17,104 bases of DNA from Kiritimatiellia bacterium (GCA_017479035.1 JAFVCR010000062.1:1-17104); one strand, 5' to 3'; shown: positions 1 through 8,567, counted from the stretch's first letter. The notes: generated by a model not told the origin, from the letters alone. A program made the numbers and translations.

Positions 1-30
1 CAAATGGAGTTTGAGTTCCTGACGGGATAG
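1..30 (+). CDS. possible 3' end of an upstream gene
   Basis: Frame 1 is open from the first base to a TAG at 28-30 and would encode the last nine residues QMEFEFLTG of a protein that starts outside the window. The other two forward frames hit TGA stops within the first 21 bases. Nine residues are too few to name a family, and chance openness is quite possible. Confidence 0.25.
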   Translation, partial: QMEFEFLTG

Positions 31-152
31 ACGCATGCGCTTGCGCAACAAGCAGAGCCGCAAAATCTTCGGAATTCCGCAAAACCGCGCGGGCCTTTCC
101 GAGGGCTCGCCAGCGCTTTGCAAAGGTGGGGATATTCCAGGATGCGGGAGGG

Positions 153-181
153 TTTACAAAAACGGGGGGATTTGGTATAAT
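153..181 (+). promoter_or_regulatory. sigma70-type promoter of gltX-dnaX
   Basis: A -35 box TTTACA (153-158) is followed by a 17-base spacer and a perfect -10 box TATAAT (176-181). Transcription would start near 188 and give a leader of about 25 nt. A purine-rich ribosome binding site (GAGGATTTGGGG, about 200-211) precedes the gltX ATG. This is the best promoter match in the window. It suggests the essential pair gltX-dnaX is expressed constitutively by the housekeeping sigma factor. Confidence 0.75.
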
Positions 182-213
182 GGGCGCGCCTATATCATAG
201 AGGATTTGGGGAA

Positions 214-1524
214 ATGAGTGAAATTAGGGTTCGTTTTGCGCCGTCGCCTACGGGCAAGGTGCATATCGGCAACATAAGAGCGGCCATTTTCAACTGGCTG
301 TATGCGCGCCATGTGGGCGGGAAGTTCCTTTTGCGCGTGGAGGATACAGACCTGGAGCGATCCACGCCGGAGGCCATAAAGGCACTTTTCGAGTGCATGG
401 AGTGGTTGCGGCTCGACTGGGACGAAGAGGTGTTCTACCAGACGCGGAACGTGAAGAGGCATCTTGATTGCGTAGAGAAACTAATCGCAGACGGTCGTGC
501 CTACAAGATGGAGAAGACTTCCCGCGACGGCAAGACCGGTGAGGTGGTGATGTTCCGCATGCCGAAGGAAGGAGTTTTGGCATACGACGACCTCGTGAAG
601 GGGCATATGGAGAAGAAGGCGGAGGACGTGCCGGACTTTGCGATAGTCCGTTCCGACGGGTCGCCGATATTCCACATTGCGAACGTGGTGGACGACATCG
701 ACCAACGTGTGACGCATGTGATCAGGGGGGACGACCACGTGGAAAATACGTTCAAGCATCTGGAACTTTTCCGCGCGCTCGGGGCGGAGCCGCCGCGTTA
801 CGGGCATTTGCCGATGATCGTGAACCAGCAGGGCAAGCCGTATTCCAAGCGCGATGGCGCGGCGTTCGTGGGAGAGTTCCGCGAGCAGGGGTATCTGCCA
901 GAGGCGTTGTTCAACTATCTGCTGCTGCTGGGGTGGAACCCTGGGGACGAGCGCGAGGTGCTGACGCGCAAAGAGATGGTGGAACTTTTCGACATAACGG
1001 ATTGCCACGTGACGGCGGCGAAGTTCGACATCAAGAAACTCCAGTGGATGAACGGCGAATACATCCGCCGCACGCCGAAGGAAGAATACAAGAAGGAACT
1101 TGAGCAACGTATCGCGGCGGCGGGGCTGGAGGTGCCGGCCGGGTTTGACATGGACCTGCTTGCGGAGCAGCTGCAGGTGAGAACGAAATTCTGGAACGAC
1201 ATTCCGGGGAACTGTAGGTTCTTCTTTACTGACGATTTCGAGTTCGACGAGAAGGCTGTGGCGAAGCGGTTGAAGAAGGACGGCGTGAAGGAGATTCTCC
1301 TCGACATGGCCGAACGCTTTGGGAAACTCGAGCCGTTCACGGCGGCGGCGGGAGAGGAGATGGTAAAGGAACTTTCGCAGGGTAACGGGATGGGGTCTTG
1401 GGTGCATCCGATCCGTGTGGCGGCGAGCGGCAAGGGCGAGGGGATTGGACTTTTCGAGATGCTGGAACTTTTGGGGCGCGAGAAAACGGTGGCGCGTCTG
1501 AAGGCGGCGGCGGAGAGATTGTAG
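214..1524 (+). CDS. gltX: glutamyl-tRNA synthetase
   Basis: Class I aminoacyl-tRNA synthetase that charges tRNA(Glu) with glutamate in the cytoplasm. The N-terminal Rossmann domain begins with the ATP-binding HIGH-type motif HIGN at residues 17-20, in the family context PSPTGKVHIGN. The second ATP motif (KMSKS) appears as KPYSKRDG at 208-215, where most bacterial enzymes have KLSKRHG. The family phrase GYLPEALFNYLLLLGW follows at 226-241, and the helical anticodon-binding part makes up the C-terminal third. At 436 residues it is shorter than the usual 460-500. The connective segment near residues 97-120 is abbreviated and lacks the Cys residues of the zinc site found in many bacterial GltX proteins. 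From sequence alone I cannot say whether it also charges tRNA(Gln). The start is supported by the promoter and ribosome binding site just upstream. Its stop is three bases before dnaX. Confidence 0.95.
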   Translation: MSEIRVRFAPSPTGKVHIGNIRAAIFNWLYARHVGGKFLLRVEDTDLERSTPEAIKALFECMEWLRLDWDEEVFYQTRNVKRHLDCVEKLIADGRAYKMEKTSRDGKTGEVVMFRMPKEGVLAYDDLVKGHMEKKAEDVPDFAIVRSDGSPIFHIANVVDDIDQRVTHVIRGDDHVENTFKHLELFRALGAEPPRYGHLPMIVNQQGKPYSKRDGAAFVGEFREQGYLPEALFNYLLLLGWNPGDEREVLTRKEMVELFDITDCHVTAAKFDIKKLQWMNGEYIRRTPKEEYKKELEQRIAAAGLEVPAGFDMDLLAEQLQVRTKFWNDIPGNCRFFFTDDFEFDEKAVAKRLKKDGVKEILLDMAERFGKLEPFTAAAGEEMVKELSQGNGMGSWVHPIRVAASGKGEGIGLFEMLELLGREKTVARLKAAAERL

Positions 1525-1527
1525 CAA

Positions 1528-2832
1528 ATGGCAGAGAACGAAAAGCCGCGCCACATACCGCTGGCGCAGAAATACCGCCCGATGACGTTTGCGGACGTGG
1601 TGGGGCAGGCGCACGTGACGCGCACGTTGAAGCATGCGCTGGAGATGGGGCGCGTGGCGAATGCGTATCTTTTCATAGGCCCGCGAGGTATAGGCAAGAC
1701 GACGCTTTCGCGCATTTTCGCAAAGGCACTGAACTGCACGAACCCGCACGACCACGAGCCGTGCGGAGAGTGCGAAAACTGCAAGGCGATAACGATAGGC
1801 AACAGCCTAGATGTGACGGAGCTCGATGGGGCATCGCACAACAAAGTGGAAGACGTGAAGCCTATCATAGATGCGGTGGATTTTCCGCCGTCGGCCTCGA
1901 AATACCGCGTGTTTATCATCGACGAATGCCACATGCTCTCGACCGCAGCGTGGAACGCGCTTTTGAAGACGCTGGAGGAGCCGCCGCCGTATGTGAAGTT
2001 CATCTTTGCGACGACGGAAGGCGACAAGATGCTTGCGACGATCGTGAGCCGCTGCCAGCGTTTCGATCTGCGCCGGATACAGACGAACGAGATCGTGGCG
2101 AGGCTCAAGCACATCTGCGAGATCGAAAAAGTGGATGCCGGGGACGATGCGCTACTTGCAATAGCACGCGGAGCGGAAGGCGGCATGCGCGATGCGTTGA
2201 GTTCGCTGGATCAATTGATCTCGTTCAAGGAAGACGGCAAAATCACGGAAGAGGATGTCCTCAACATATTCGGCCTTGTAAGCCGCACGGCACTGGAGAG
2301 CCTGGCGGGTGCGATACTGCGCGGAGACGCGGCGGCGATTTTGAATGCAGTGGAGGAGTTCGATTCGGCGGGACGCAACATGAGGAGGCTCTCGGGAGAA
2401 CTCATGCAGCACTTCCGCAATCTCGTGGTGTACATGGCACTGGGAGCCGGCACCAAGAGCCTCGAGGCCACGCCGGAGCAGATAAAGACGCTCGAGGAAC
2501 AGGCGAAGAAAGTGGATATATCGCGCATCTACCGCATTGCAGATGCGCTAGCGGAGATGGAAGACAAACTGCGCTACACGTTGAGCGTGCGCGCATTGAT
2601 GGAGATGACGCTTCTGCGGGCGGGGCGCATTGCAAGCGTGGCGAGCGTGGAGGAATTGATGCGCGCCGTGCGCCAGCTGGCGGCGGGGCTGCCGGCGAGC
2701 GTGCAGAGCGCACCTCAACCCGCTCCCGCGAAAAGCGAAGCACCGCAGCGCGCAAACCCGATACTCGACGAGCCGAAGATGAACCGCATCATCGAAGCAG
2801 TGGGCGGCACGACCATAGACGTGACACGATGA
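1528..2832 (+). CDS. dnaX: DNA polymerase III subunit gamma (short DnaX)
   Basis: AAA+ ATPase of the clamp-loader complex, which opens and loads the beta sliding clamp during replication. Visible motifs are Walker A GPRGIGKT (residues 51-58), a DnaX-type zinc site with Cys70, Cys79, Cys82 and Cys85, Walker B/DExx IIDECH (130-135), and the sensor/arginine-finger SRC motif (174-176). The AAA+ lid and the collar region follow to about residue 365. The protein then ends after a short Pro/Ala-rich tail, at 434 residues. It lacks the long C-terminal domains IV-V that in E. coli tau bind DnaB helicase and the polymerase. I see no A-run slippery site that would make a frameshift product. It begins 3 nt after gltX with no strong ribosome binding site of its own, so translational coupling is likely. 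Confidence 0.93.
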   Translation: MAENEKPRHIPLAQKYRPMTFADVVGQAHVTRTLKHALEMGRVANAYLFIGPRGIGKTTLSRIFAKALNCTNPHDHEPCGECENCKAITIGNSLDVTELDGASHNKVEDVKPIIDAVDFPPSASKYRVFIIDECHMLSTAAWNALLKTLEEPPPYVKFIFATTEGDKMLATIVSRCQRFDLRRIQTNEIVARLKHICEIEKVDAGDDALLAIARGAEGGMRDALSSLDQLISFKEDGKITEEDVLNIFGLVSRTALESLAGAILRGDAAAILNAVEEFDSAGRNMRRLSGELMQHFRNLVVYMALGAGTKSLEATPEQIKTLEEQAKKVDISRIYRIADALAEMEDKLRYTLSVRALMEMTLLRAGRIASVASVEELMRAVRQLAAGLPASVQSAPQPAPAKSEAPQRANPILDEPKMNRIIEAVGGTTIDVTR

Positions 2833-2920
2833 ACCATGAAACCACAGAATAGAAAACAACCACGCAATGCACGAAACGTATTTCAATGTTCGTGTATTTC
2901 GTGGTTTCATTTCAATGGTT
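2832..2920. repeat. nested inverted repeats between dnaX and the acyl-CoA dehydrogenase gene
   Basis: The arm 2858-2875 pairs with 2889-2906 as an 18-bp stem with one mismatch and one G-T pair round a 13-nt loop. The same right-hand region (2901-2910, GTGGTTTCAT) is also the perfect complement of 2836-2845 (ATGAAACCAC). An outer pair AACCAT (2832-2837) and ATGGTT (2915-2920) extends that alternative. The 9-mer ATTTCAATG occurs twice (2880-2888 and 2909-2917). The two foldings cannot coexist. There is no T-run after the stem, so a classical terminator is unlikely. It may be a decayed intergenic repeat element or an mRNA structure. Confidence 0.6.
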
Positions 2921-2949
2921 GAGAACGATTTGAAACAAGGAACAATGAC

Positions 2950-4956
2950 ATGGCAGAGATGAATATGCTCCCCGGCGACGAAGTGCGCCAGATAATGTGG
3001 CGTTTCGCAGACCGGTTCGATGTGCAGATGGCTGTGGCAGCAGCACGTGCCACGGCGCGCGGATACGTTGCACGGCTCGTGGCAAACAACGAGCGCGCCA
3101 CGCACGAATGGACGGATGCGAAGAACAGGCTTTTCGAGGAGTTCGACAACTGCGGCGTGACGGCGGCGGGGCTAGATGCGGCATACGGCGGCATGTTCGC
3201 GGGGCCGCGCAATCTGCCGCTTGCGCTGTTGAGCTATGAAGTGGCATGGGTCGACCAAGGTGCGGCCACGACGAGCTTCGTGAACGATCTTGCGATGGGC
3301 CCCATCGCGGAACTCGGCACGGAAGAGCAGAAGGCGAAATACATGGGTCTGTGCGCGCCGGGGAATCCCTCCGGCAAGACGTGGAGAGGGTCTTTCGCGC
3401 TGACGGAGCCGCTGCCGTATGTGGGTGTGGATACGGGCGTTCTTTGCGGGCGCGTGAGCGTGGCGGAGTGGAAAGAAGGCGAAGAGCCGATGATACGCGT
3501 GGAAAAGCGCGGGCGCTTCATCACCAACATCGCGGTGTGCGACTATATAACCATTGCCGCCAACACGGGCGACGAGCGCATAAAAGGTTCGTGCATGGTG
3601 ATTGTGGAAGCGACGGATCCCGGCAAGTTCGATCGCGGTGCGCAGACGAAGAAACTCGTGCACCAGCTCTCCAATACGGGCGACCCGGTAATCGACGTGG
3701 TGGTGCCGGCAAGCCGCATCGTGGGCGGCTACACGATAAAAGACGGCGTGATAGTGCCGAACCTGCAACATAGCGAGATAATCGCGCAGGTGTTTTCCAA
3801 GACGCGCGTTGCGGTGGGCATAATGGGAGCGGGTGCGTTGATGAGCGCGATAGAGCCGGTGATACGCTACCAGAGAACGCGCTTCCGTGGCGCGGCGGGT
3901 GTGGAAGAGACATCGCCGCGATACACGCTTGGGCTACAGATGAAAGAGGATGCCACGCAGCGGCTTGCAGGAGTGTGGGCTACGGCAGAGGCTGCGGCTT
4001 CGCTAGGGTTTGCCACGGCAAGGGTATTCGATGCGCTCGAAGAAGTGCAGGACGAGGCCAAGGCCCTGCTGGGCAAGGGGAGGGAGATGTTGAAGAACAT
4101 GAAAGCCCCGTCGGAAAAGGCGGTTGCAATGCTTGCGGCGGGAGAAGATCCGCAAACGAGCGGCGATGCAACGGTGAAATACGTGCATTTGCAGGCGTTG
4201 GCAAACATTCTATGCCCGGCCACGAAACTGTGGAACACGGGTCATGGCGCGGATGTGATGCGCCAGGCGGTGAGCCTGATGGGCGGCTACGGCATCACCG
4301 AAGACTGCCACGGATTCTTGTTCTACAAGTGGACGGACACGCAACTTGCCGCCACGTACGAAGGCCCGGAGGTGGTGCAGCGCCGCCAGATTTCCGAGAC
4401 GATGGGCAATGCCGTGTTTCTTGCGCAGGTTGCCGCATGGGAGGCGGAGTTGAAGGCATGCCCCAAGGCCGCCGCGAACGGAGCTGCGGCACTTGCAGCA
4501 GCATTTGCGCTGTGGCGGTGGACGCAGGAGTTTGCAAAACGCGCAAAGGACGCGGACGGACGCAAACTCGGCCAGAGCCAGAGGCACGGGGTGGTGTTCA
4601 CGCTTGCAGACGCGCTTGCGGGGCTTGTGGCGGCGTGCTGCCTGTGGCAGGACATAAAACATCTCGCGCTCAACGGCGCGGCGAATGAAACCGTGGCACC
4701 CGAGCTCGAAAACTATCTTGCCACCTTCAACGATCTGCTCGGCACGATCGCAGGCGAGATGGCGGGCGAGGCGGTGCGCCTTTGCACGGACGTGGCGTTC
4801 GGTTTCGGCGCGGCGGCGGACGAGGACAAGAGCGCGTTCAACGCGTTGCGCACAGACGTGGAAAACGCGCTTGCCGGAACGCGGCTTGCAAAGGATCGCG
4901 CCGCGAAAACGCTGACCACGATAATGATCCCCGAGGCCGCAGACTATCCCCTGTGA
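2950..4956 (+). CDS. acyl-CoA dehydrogenase family protein, long form
   Basis: FAD-dependent acyl-CoA dehydrogenase superfamily enzyme that would oxidise an acyl-CoA thioester to the 2-enoyl form. The helical N-terminal domain covers about residues 1-145. The FAD/substrate signature FALTEP (149-154) opens the beta domain. The C-terminal helical domain carries MGGYGITED (444-452) and TYEGPEVVQ (469-477), where Glu471 sits at the position of the usual catalytic base. It is 668 residues, against about 380-400 for typical members. The extra length is a charged helical insert near 360-410 and a roughly 170-residue Ala-rich helical extension after residue 500. An AAGGAA ribosome binding site lies 7 nt before the chosen ATG. 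No beta-oxidation partner (thiolase, hydratase, electron-transfer flavoprotein) is nearby, so the substrate is unknown. A role in making or modifying an envelope lipid would fit the next genes but is only a guess. Confidence 0.82.
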   Translation: MAEMNMLPGDEVRQIMWRFADRFDVQMAVAAARATARGYVARLVANNERATHEWTDAKNRLFEEFDNCGVTAAGLDAAYGGMFAGPRNLPLALLSYEVAWVDQGAATTSFVNDLAMGPIAELGTEEQKAKYMGLCAPGNPSGKTWRGSFALTEPLPYVGVDTGVLCGRVSVAEWKEGEEPMIRVEKRGRFITNIAVCDYITIAANTGDERIKGSCMVIVEATDPGKFDRGAQTKKLVHQLSNTGDPVIDVVVPASRIVGGYTIKDGVIVPNLQHSEIIAQVFSKTRVAVGIMGAGALMSAIEPVIRYQRTRFRGAAGVEETSPRYTLGLQMKEDATQRLAGVWATAEAAASLGFATARVFDALEEVQDEAKALLGKGREMLKNMKAPSEKAVAMLAAGEDPQTSGDATVKYVHLQALANILCPATKLWNTGHGADVMRQAVSLMGGYGITEDCHGFLFYKWTDTQLAATYEGPEVVQRRQISETMGNAVFLAQVAAWEAELKACPKAAANGAAALAAAFALWRWTQEFAKRAKDADGRKLGQSQRHGVVFTLADALAGLVAACCLWQDIKHLALNGAANETVAPELENYLATFNDLLGTIAGEMAGEAVRLCTDVAFGFGAAADEDKSAFNALRTDVENALAGTRLAKDRAAKTLTTIMIPEAADYPL

Positions 4957-4981
4957 GGAACCTCATCTTCGCACGCGAGGC

Positions 4982-6595
4982 ATGGAAAAGTTGAAAAGGA
5001 ATTTGCCGTTCTTGACGGCGGCGGCGGCGATGCTCGCCGCGTTCCACGCGATGTATGTGCGCGTGGGGATGGTAGTTTTCTTTTCCGCACAGGAGGATAT
5101 GACGTTCGCCGCGCTGGTGCCGCTATTTTCCGCATACCTCGCGTGGGAGGACAGGGGCAATCTTGCAAAGGCCGCCGCAGGGCCGTCCATATGGGGTTTT
5201 GCGGCGTGCGTGCCATTGCTGTTTGCGTCGTTTTTGGGGTCGCGCGGGGAACAGATGCGGCTGGAGCAACTGGGATTCATAGGACTGGTGGTGGCGTTGC
5301 CGTGGGCGTTCTACGGGTGGAAATGCGCGAGGCGATTAGCATTCCCGGCGGCGTATCTGCTCTTCACGATTCCGCTGGCGTCGTTCCTTGATTTCGTAAC
5401 AGTTAAACTGCGTCTTTTTGCGGTGGCCACTGCGATTGCCGTGTTGAACGGGTTTGGACTTGATGCGGCGCAGCAGGGAACCGCAATAATATCGAATGGT
5501 GCGATGCCGTTTTCGATCGATGTGGCGGAGCCGTGCAGCGGGTTGAGGAGCCTTTTTGCGCTGTCTGCATTGACGGTGGCATACGCGCGGCTTTACCAGC
5601 CAACGTGGCCGAGGAGAATCGCTTTGATGCTGTGCGCGGCACCGCTTGCCGTGGCAGGGAACGTGGCGCGGATAATATCGATATGCCTTGTCAGCGCGGT
5701 GTGCGGCAAGGAATTCGGGACGGGGTTCTACCACGACTACTCCGGATACATCGTGTTCATAGCGGCGATTCTGCTGATGCTGGCCGCAAGCGGGCTGATA
5801 GACAAAATCGCGGCGGGGAGAGCCCCCAAGGCGGAACGGACGGAAACGAAGCCGGAGGCGGCGGAGGTGGAGCATGGCGGCGAAAGCGCGGATACCCGTT
5901 CGGGGAATCGCACGAGATGGATTTTCGTTGCGCTGCTTTTGCCGGTGCTGTTCTTCCAGGCCACCACTCCTGCGCCGGAGATAGCGGATGAACTCAAGTG
6001 CAGGTTGCCAGACGCGCTTGCGGGATATGCGGTGGACGATGTTCTATCCTGCCAGGAAGAACAATGCGCAAAGGCATGGACGCTTGCGGAACTTGCCGGG
6101 AACGACCGCTGCCCCGCATGCGGAGGAGAATTGGACGGGATGTCTCTTGCGGAGAGGCTCATTCTCCCGCCTGATACACGCATAGTGAAAAAAGTATACA
6201 GTTCCGCATTTGGGGAGAGATATTTCGTTTCGATGGTATACGGCGGCAAAACCCGCGCATCACTGCACAGGCCGGAGATGTGCTTGCCATCCCAAGGCAA
6301 TTTGATGCGCGACAAACGCAACCTCGAAACGCGCGTTCCTTTCCACGCGATAGGATATTCCAACAGGCGCGGCAATGCAGTGCTGGCGTATACGTTCTTC
6401 AACCAGGAGAATTACCGCACGGCATCGCACACTGCGCGGATATTCCGCGACGTGCTGGACCGTTCGCTGCGCAACCGTATCGACCGCTGGGCGATGGTGA
6501 CGGTTGCGACATATTCCGCCGGTGAACTTGCCGACCCGCATTTCCGTGCGCGCTTGGGGCATTTCCTGGATACTCTTGCGGAGGCGGTGGAATGA
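4982..6595 (+). CDS. exosortase fused to an EpsI domain, with a zinc-ribbon-like insert
   Basis: Inner-membrane transpeptidase-like protein of the exosortase family. Such proteins process and anchor surface proteins with PEP-CTERM-like tails and usually sit in exopolysaccharide loci. Residues 1-275 contain about eight hydrophobic segments and the exosortase catalytic set: PCSGLR (Cys185, Arg189), NVAR (Arg230) and YHDYSG (His251). After a charged linker (278-312) and one more membrane segment (313-326), residues 330-537 form an EpsI (DUF3485) domain with the hallmark HRPEMCLP at 429-436. In between lies a stretch with Cys357, Cys362, Cys377 and Cys380 (C-x4-C, then CPAC), which looks like a metal-binding ribbon. 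The start ATG lies 25 nt after the previous stop with only a weak GAGG upstream. No PEP-CTERM substrate is visible in the window. Confidence 0.88.
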   Translation: MEKLKRNLPFLTAAAAMLAAFHAMYVRVGMVVFFSAQEDMTFAALVPLFSAYLAWEDRGNLAKAAAGPSIWGFAACVPLLFASFLGSRGEQMRLEQLGFIGLVVALPWAFYGWKCARRLAFPAAYLLFTIPLASFLDFVTVKLRLFAVATAIAVLNGFGLDAAQQGTAIISNGAMPFSIDVAEPCSGLRSLFALSALTVAYARLYQPTWPRRIALMLCAAPLAVAGNVARIISICLVSAVCGKEFGTGFYHDYSGYIVFIAAILLMLAASGLIDKIAAGRAPKAERTETKPEAAEVEHGGESADTRSGNRTRWIFVALLLPVLFFQATTPAPEIADELKCRLPDALAGYAVDDVLSCQEEQCAKAWTLAELAGNDRCPACGGELDGMSLAERLILPPDTRIVKKVYSSAFGERYFVSMVYGGKTRASLHRPEMCLPSQGNLMRDKRNLETRVPFHAIGYSNRRGNAVLAYTFFNQENYRTASHTARIFRDVLDRSLRNRIDRWAMVTVATYSAGELADPHFRARLGHFLDTLAEAVE

Positions 6596-6631
6596 CAATG
6601 CCCGCCAATGTGCACCAATGGATTGCATCGT

Positions 6632-8536
6632 ATGAAATTTTTGCAGACATTGCTTGATTTCGGCATGGACATCGCGCCGTACGCCTCGCTTTTTGCGGGG
6701 GCGTTCGCGCTAGCGTGGTTGGCCACGCCGCTGGTACGCAAGTGGGCGATTTCCTGCGGCATGGTGGACAAGCCCTCGCCGCGTCGTATCAACAAAACGC
6801 CGATTCCACGCGCAGGCGGGCTTGCGATATATTTCGCGGCAACGGTCTCTACCACGATTTTCATGGTTGCGACAGGCCGCCCGGCCACGGCATTCTGCAC
6901 AATTGGCGAGCATTACATTTTCATCGCGCTCGCATCGGCACTGGTGCTTGTGGGGCTTGCGGACGATCGTTATTCGCTGCGCCCGGGCGTGAAACTTGCA
7001 GGACAACTTGCCGTGGCGGCAGGTGCGCATTTCTTTTTCGGCGTGGGGTTTGCACGCATATTCCCGTTCCTGGCGGGATGGCCGGACGCGCTTGTAACGA
7101 TATTCTGGATAACGGGTGCAATCAACGCATTCAACCTCATCGACGGGCTGGACGGCCTTGCCACAGGGCTTGCGACCATAGGTTTTACGGGGGTTGCGGG
7201 AGCGTTGCTTTTTGCCGGGCATCCGTCCGACATACTGGTGTATTGCGCGTTCACAGGCGCGTGCCTGGCGTTTCTGCGGTTCAATTTCCATCCGGCAAAC
7301 ATATTCCTTGGCGACACGGGCTCCATGTTCCTTGGATTCTCGTTGAGCACGCTGCCGCTGAAAACGGGCGGCGGCACGAGCGCGCTGCTGACGGTAACGG
7401 TGCCGCTGCTTGCAATGGGCGTGCCGATATTCGACACCACCCTTGCAATAGTCCGCCGCACGTTGCGTTCGATCCTCAAGAAGCAAATCCGCCACAGCGT
7501 AGGCAACGACAAAATAATGACTGCCGACACAGACCATCTGCACCACCGCATACTGCGCCGCGCGGGTTCGCAGAAAGCGGCGGCATGGACGTTGTATCTG
7601 ATGGCGATAGCGTTGGTGCTGGTGGGGGTGCTGTCGGTAGCGTTGCGGTCCAAATCGTCCGGCATATTCGTACTTGCGTTTCTCGCCGCGATAGTGGTGG
7701 GCATGCGCGACATGGAACGCATAGAACTGTGGGACGCGGGGAGGCTGCTCAAAAACGTTGCGTTCCGTAAAGATTTGCAATCGTTCCGCCGGAGGAGGCT
7801 GTTGCGGGTGCCGCTGTCGGTAACGATAGATCTGGCGGTGCTGGTGATGGCGTGGCTTGTGGCACTTGCGCTTTCCACGGGCGACATAACGTTCGATGCA
7901 ATCAAGAAACTTCTGCTTGTATATGTGGTGCCGGTGTTTCTCTGGCTCGTTGCGGCGGGGATATATCGCGTGGTGTGGTCGCGCGCGACGGTGGGGGATT
8001 TTCTGCGCCTTACGTGTTCGGCGTTTTTCGGAACGGGCGTGGCGGTGGCGGCCGTGATATTCCTCGATTTGCGGGTGCCGAGGTTTACTTCGTTTTCAGT
8101 TCTGTATTTTGCGATAGCCGCGCTGGGGCTAGTGTGGTGGCGGGCGTTGCGCGGCGTAGTGCGCGACATTTTCTACGGCCTTGGCAGGATACGGCTGGAA
8201 GACGACGGTACGGCAGAGCGCATATTGATATATGGTGCAGGATTGCGATTCCGTTCGTACCGCCGCGAACTGGTCCGCGCAACAGGGGACGAATCCAAAC
8301 GCAAAATCATACTCGGCATTTTGGACGATGACATTCTGCTCAAGGATCATGTCATAGGCGGCCAGCGCGTGTGGGGAACGCTTGCGGATGCTTCGCGCGC
8401 GATAAAAAAACTGCGCATAGATACGGTGGTCATTACATGTTTGATGACACCCAAACGCCAACGCCAGGTGGTTTCCGCGCTTAAGCGGATCGGCGTGAAA
8501 GTCCGCATCTGGCAATGCCGCGAAACGCCGGCTTGA
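6632..8536 (+). CDS. WecA-type undecaprenyl-phosphate sugar-1-phosphate transferase fused to a CapD-like N-terminal region
   Basis: Multi-pass membrane enzyme that would start a surface glycan by moving a sugar-1-phosphate (probably HexNAc-1-P) from a UDP-sugar to undecaprenyl phosphate on the cytoplasmic face. The first 340 residues show the MraY/WecA family motifs: Asp111-Asp112 in LADDRYSLRPG, NAFNLIDGLDGLA near 165-177, GDTGSM at 227-232 and DHLHHRIL at 301-308. After residue about 390 there is a second block of four membrane segments and a Rossmann-like strand with LIYGAG near 532-537. This resembles the N-terminal half of CapD/WbpM-type nucleotide-sugar dehydratases, but the protein stops before any SDR catalytic domain. 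I chose ATG 6632 because a membrane-type N-terminus follows directly. An in-frame ATG at 6608 is possible, and neither has a clear ribosome binding site. It is probably co-transcribed with the exosortase gene. Confidence 0.88.
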   Translation: MKFLQTLLDFGMDIAPYASLFAGAFALAWLATPLVRKWAISCGMVDKPSPRRINKTPIPRAGGLAIYFAATVSTTIFMVATGRPATAFCTIGEHYIFIALASALVLVGLADDRYSLRPGVKLAGQLAVAAGAHFFFGVGFARIFPFLAGWPDALVTIFWITGAINAFNLIDGLDGLATGLATIGFTGVAGALLFAGHPSDILVYCAFTGACLAFLRFNFHPANIFLGDTGSMFLGFSLSTLPLKTGGGTSALLTVTVPLLAMGVPIFDTTLAIVRRTLRSILKKQIRHSVGNDKIMTADTDHLHHRILRRAGSQKAAAWTLYLMAIALVLVGVLSVALRSKSSGIFVLAFLAAIVVGMRDMERIELWDAGRLLKNVAFRKDLQSFRRRRLLRVPLSVTIDLAVLVMAWLVALALSTGDITFDAIKKLLLVYVVPVFLWLVAAGIYRVVWSRATVGDFLRLTCSAFFGTGVAVAAVIFLDLRVPRFTSFSVLYFAIAALGLVWWRALRGVVRDIFYGLGRIRLEDDGTAERILIYGAGLRFRSYRRELVRATGDESKRKIILGILDDDILLKDHVIGGQRVWGTLADASRAIKKLRIDTVVITCLMTPKRQRQVVSALKRIGVKVRIWQCRETPA

Positions 8537-8567
8537 GCGTTGCTCCCATAAATACATAAAGTTCTGT

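Noticed and set aside
70..79. Perfect palindrome CGGAATTCCG before gltX as a terminator or operator
   Set aside because: It has no loop or T-run and is a single short site far from the promoter boxes, so it is likely fortuitous.
1398..2852. A 484-codon plus-strand frame overlapping gltX and dnaX
   Set aside because: It is out of frame with dnaX, whose Walker motifs and zinc site are intact. The alternative translation is Arg/Gly-rich with no domain.
6598..6657. A 19-residue leader peptide starting at ATG 6598, overlapping the glycan transferase gene
   Set aside because: There is a GGAGG-like stretch upstream, but the peptide has no recognisable character and such overlaps arise easily by chance.
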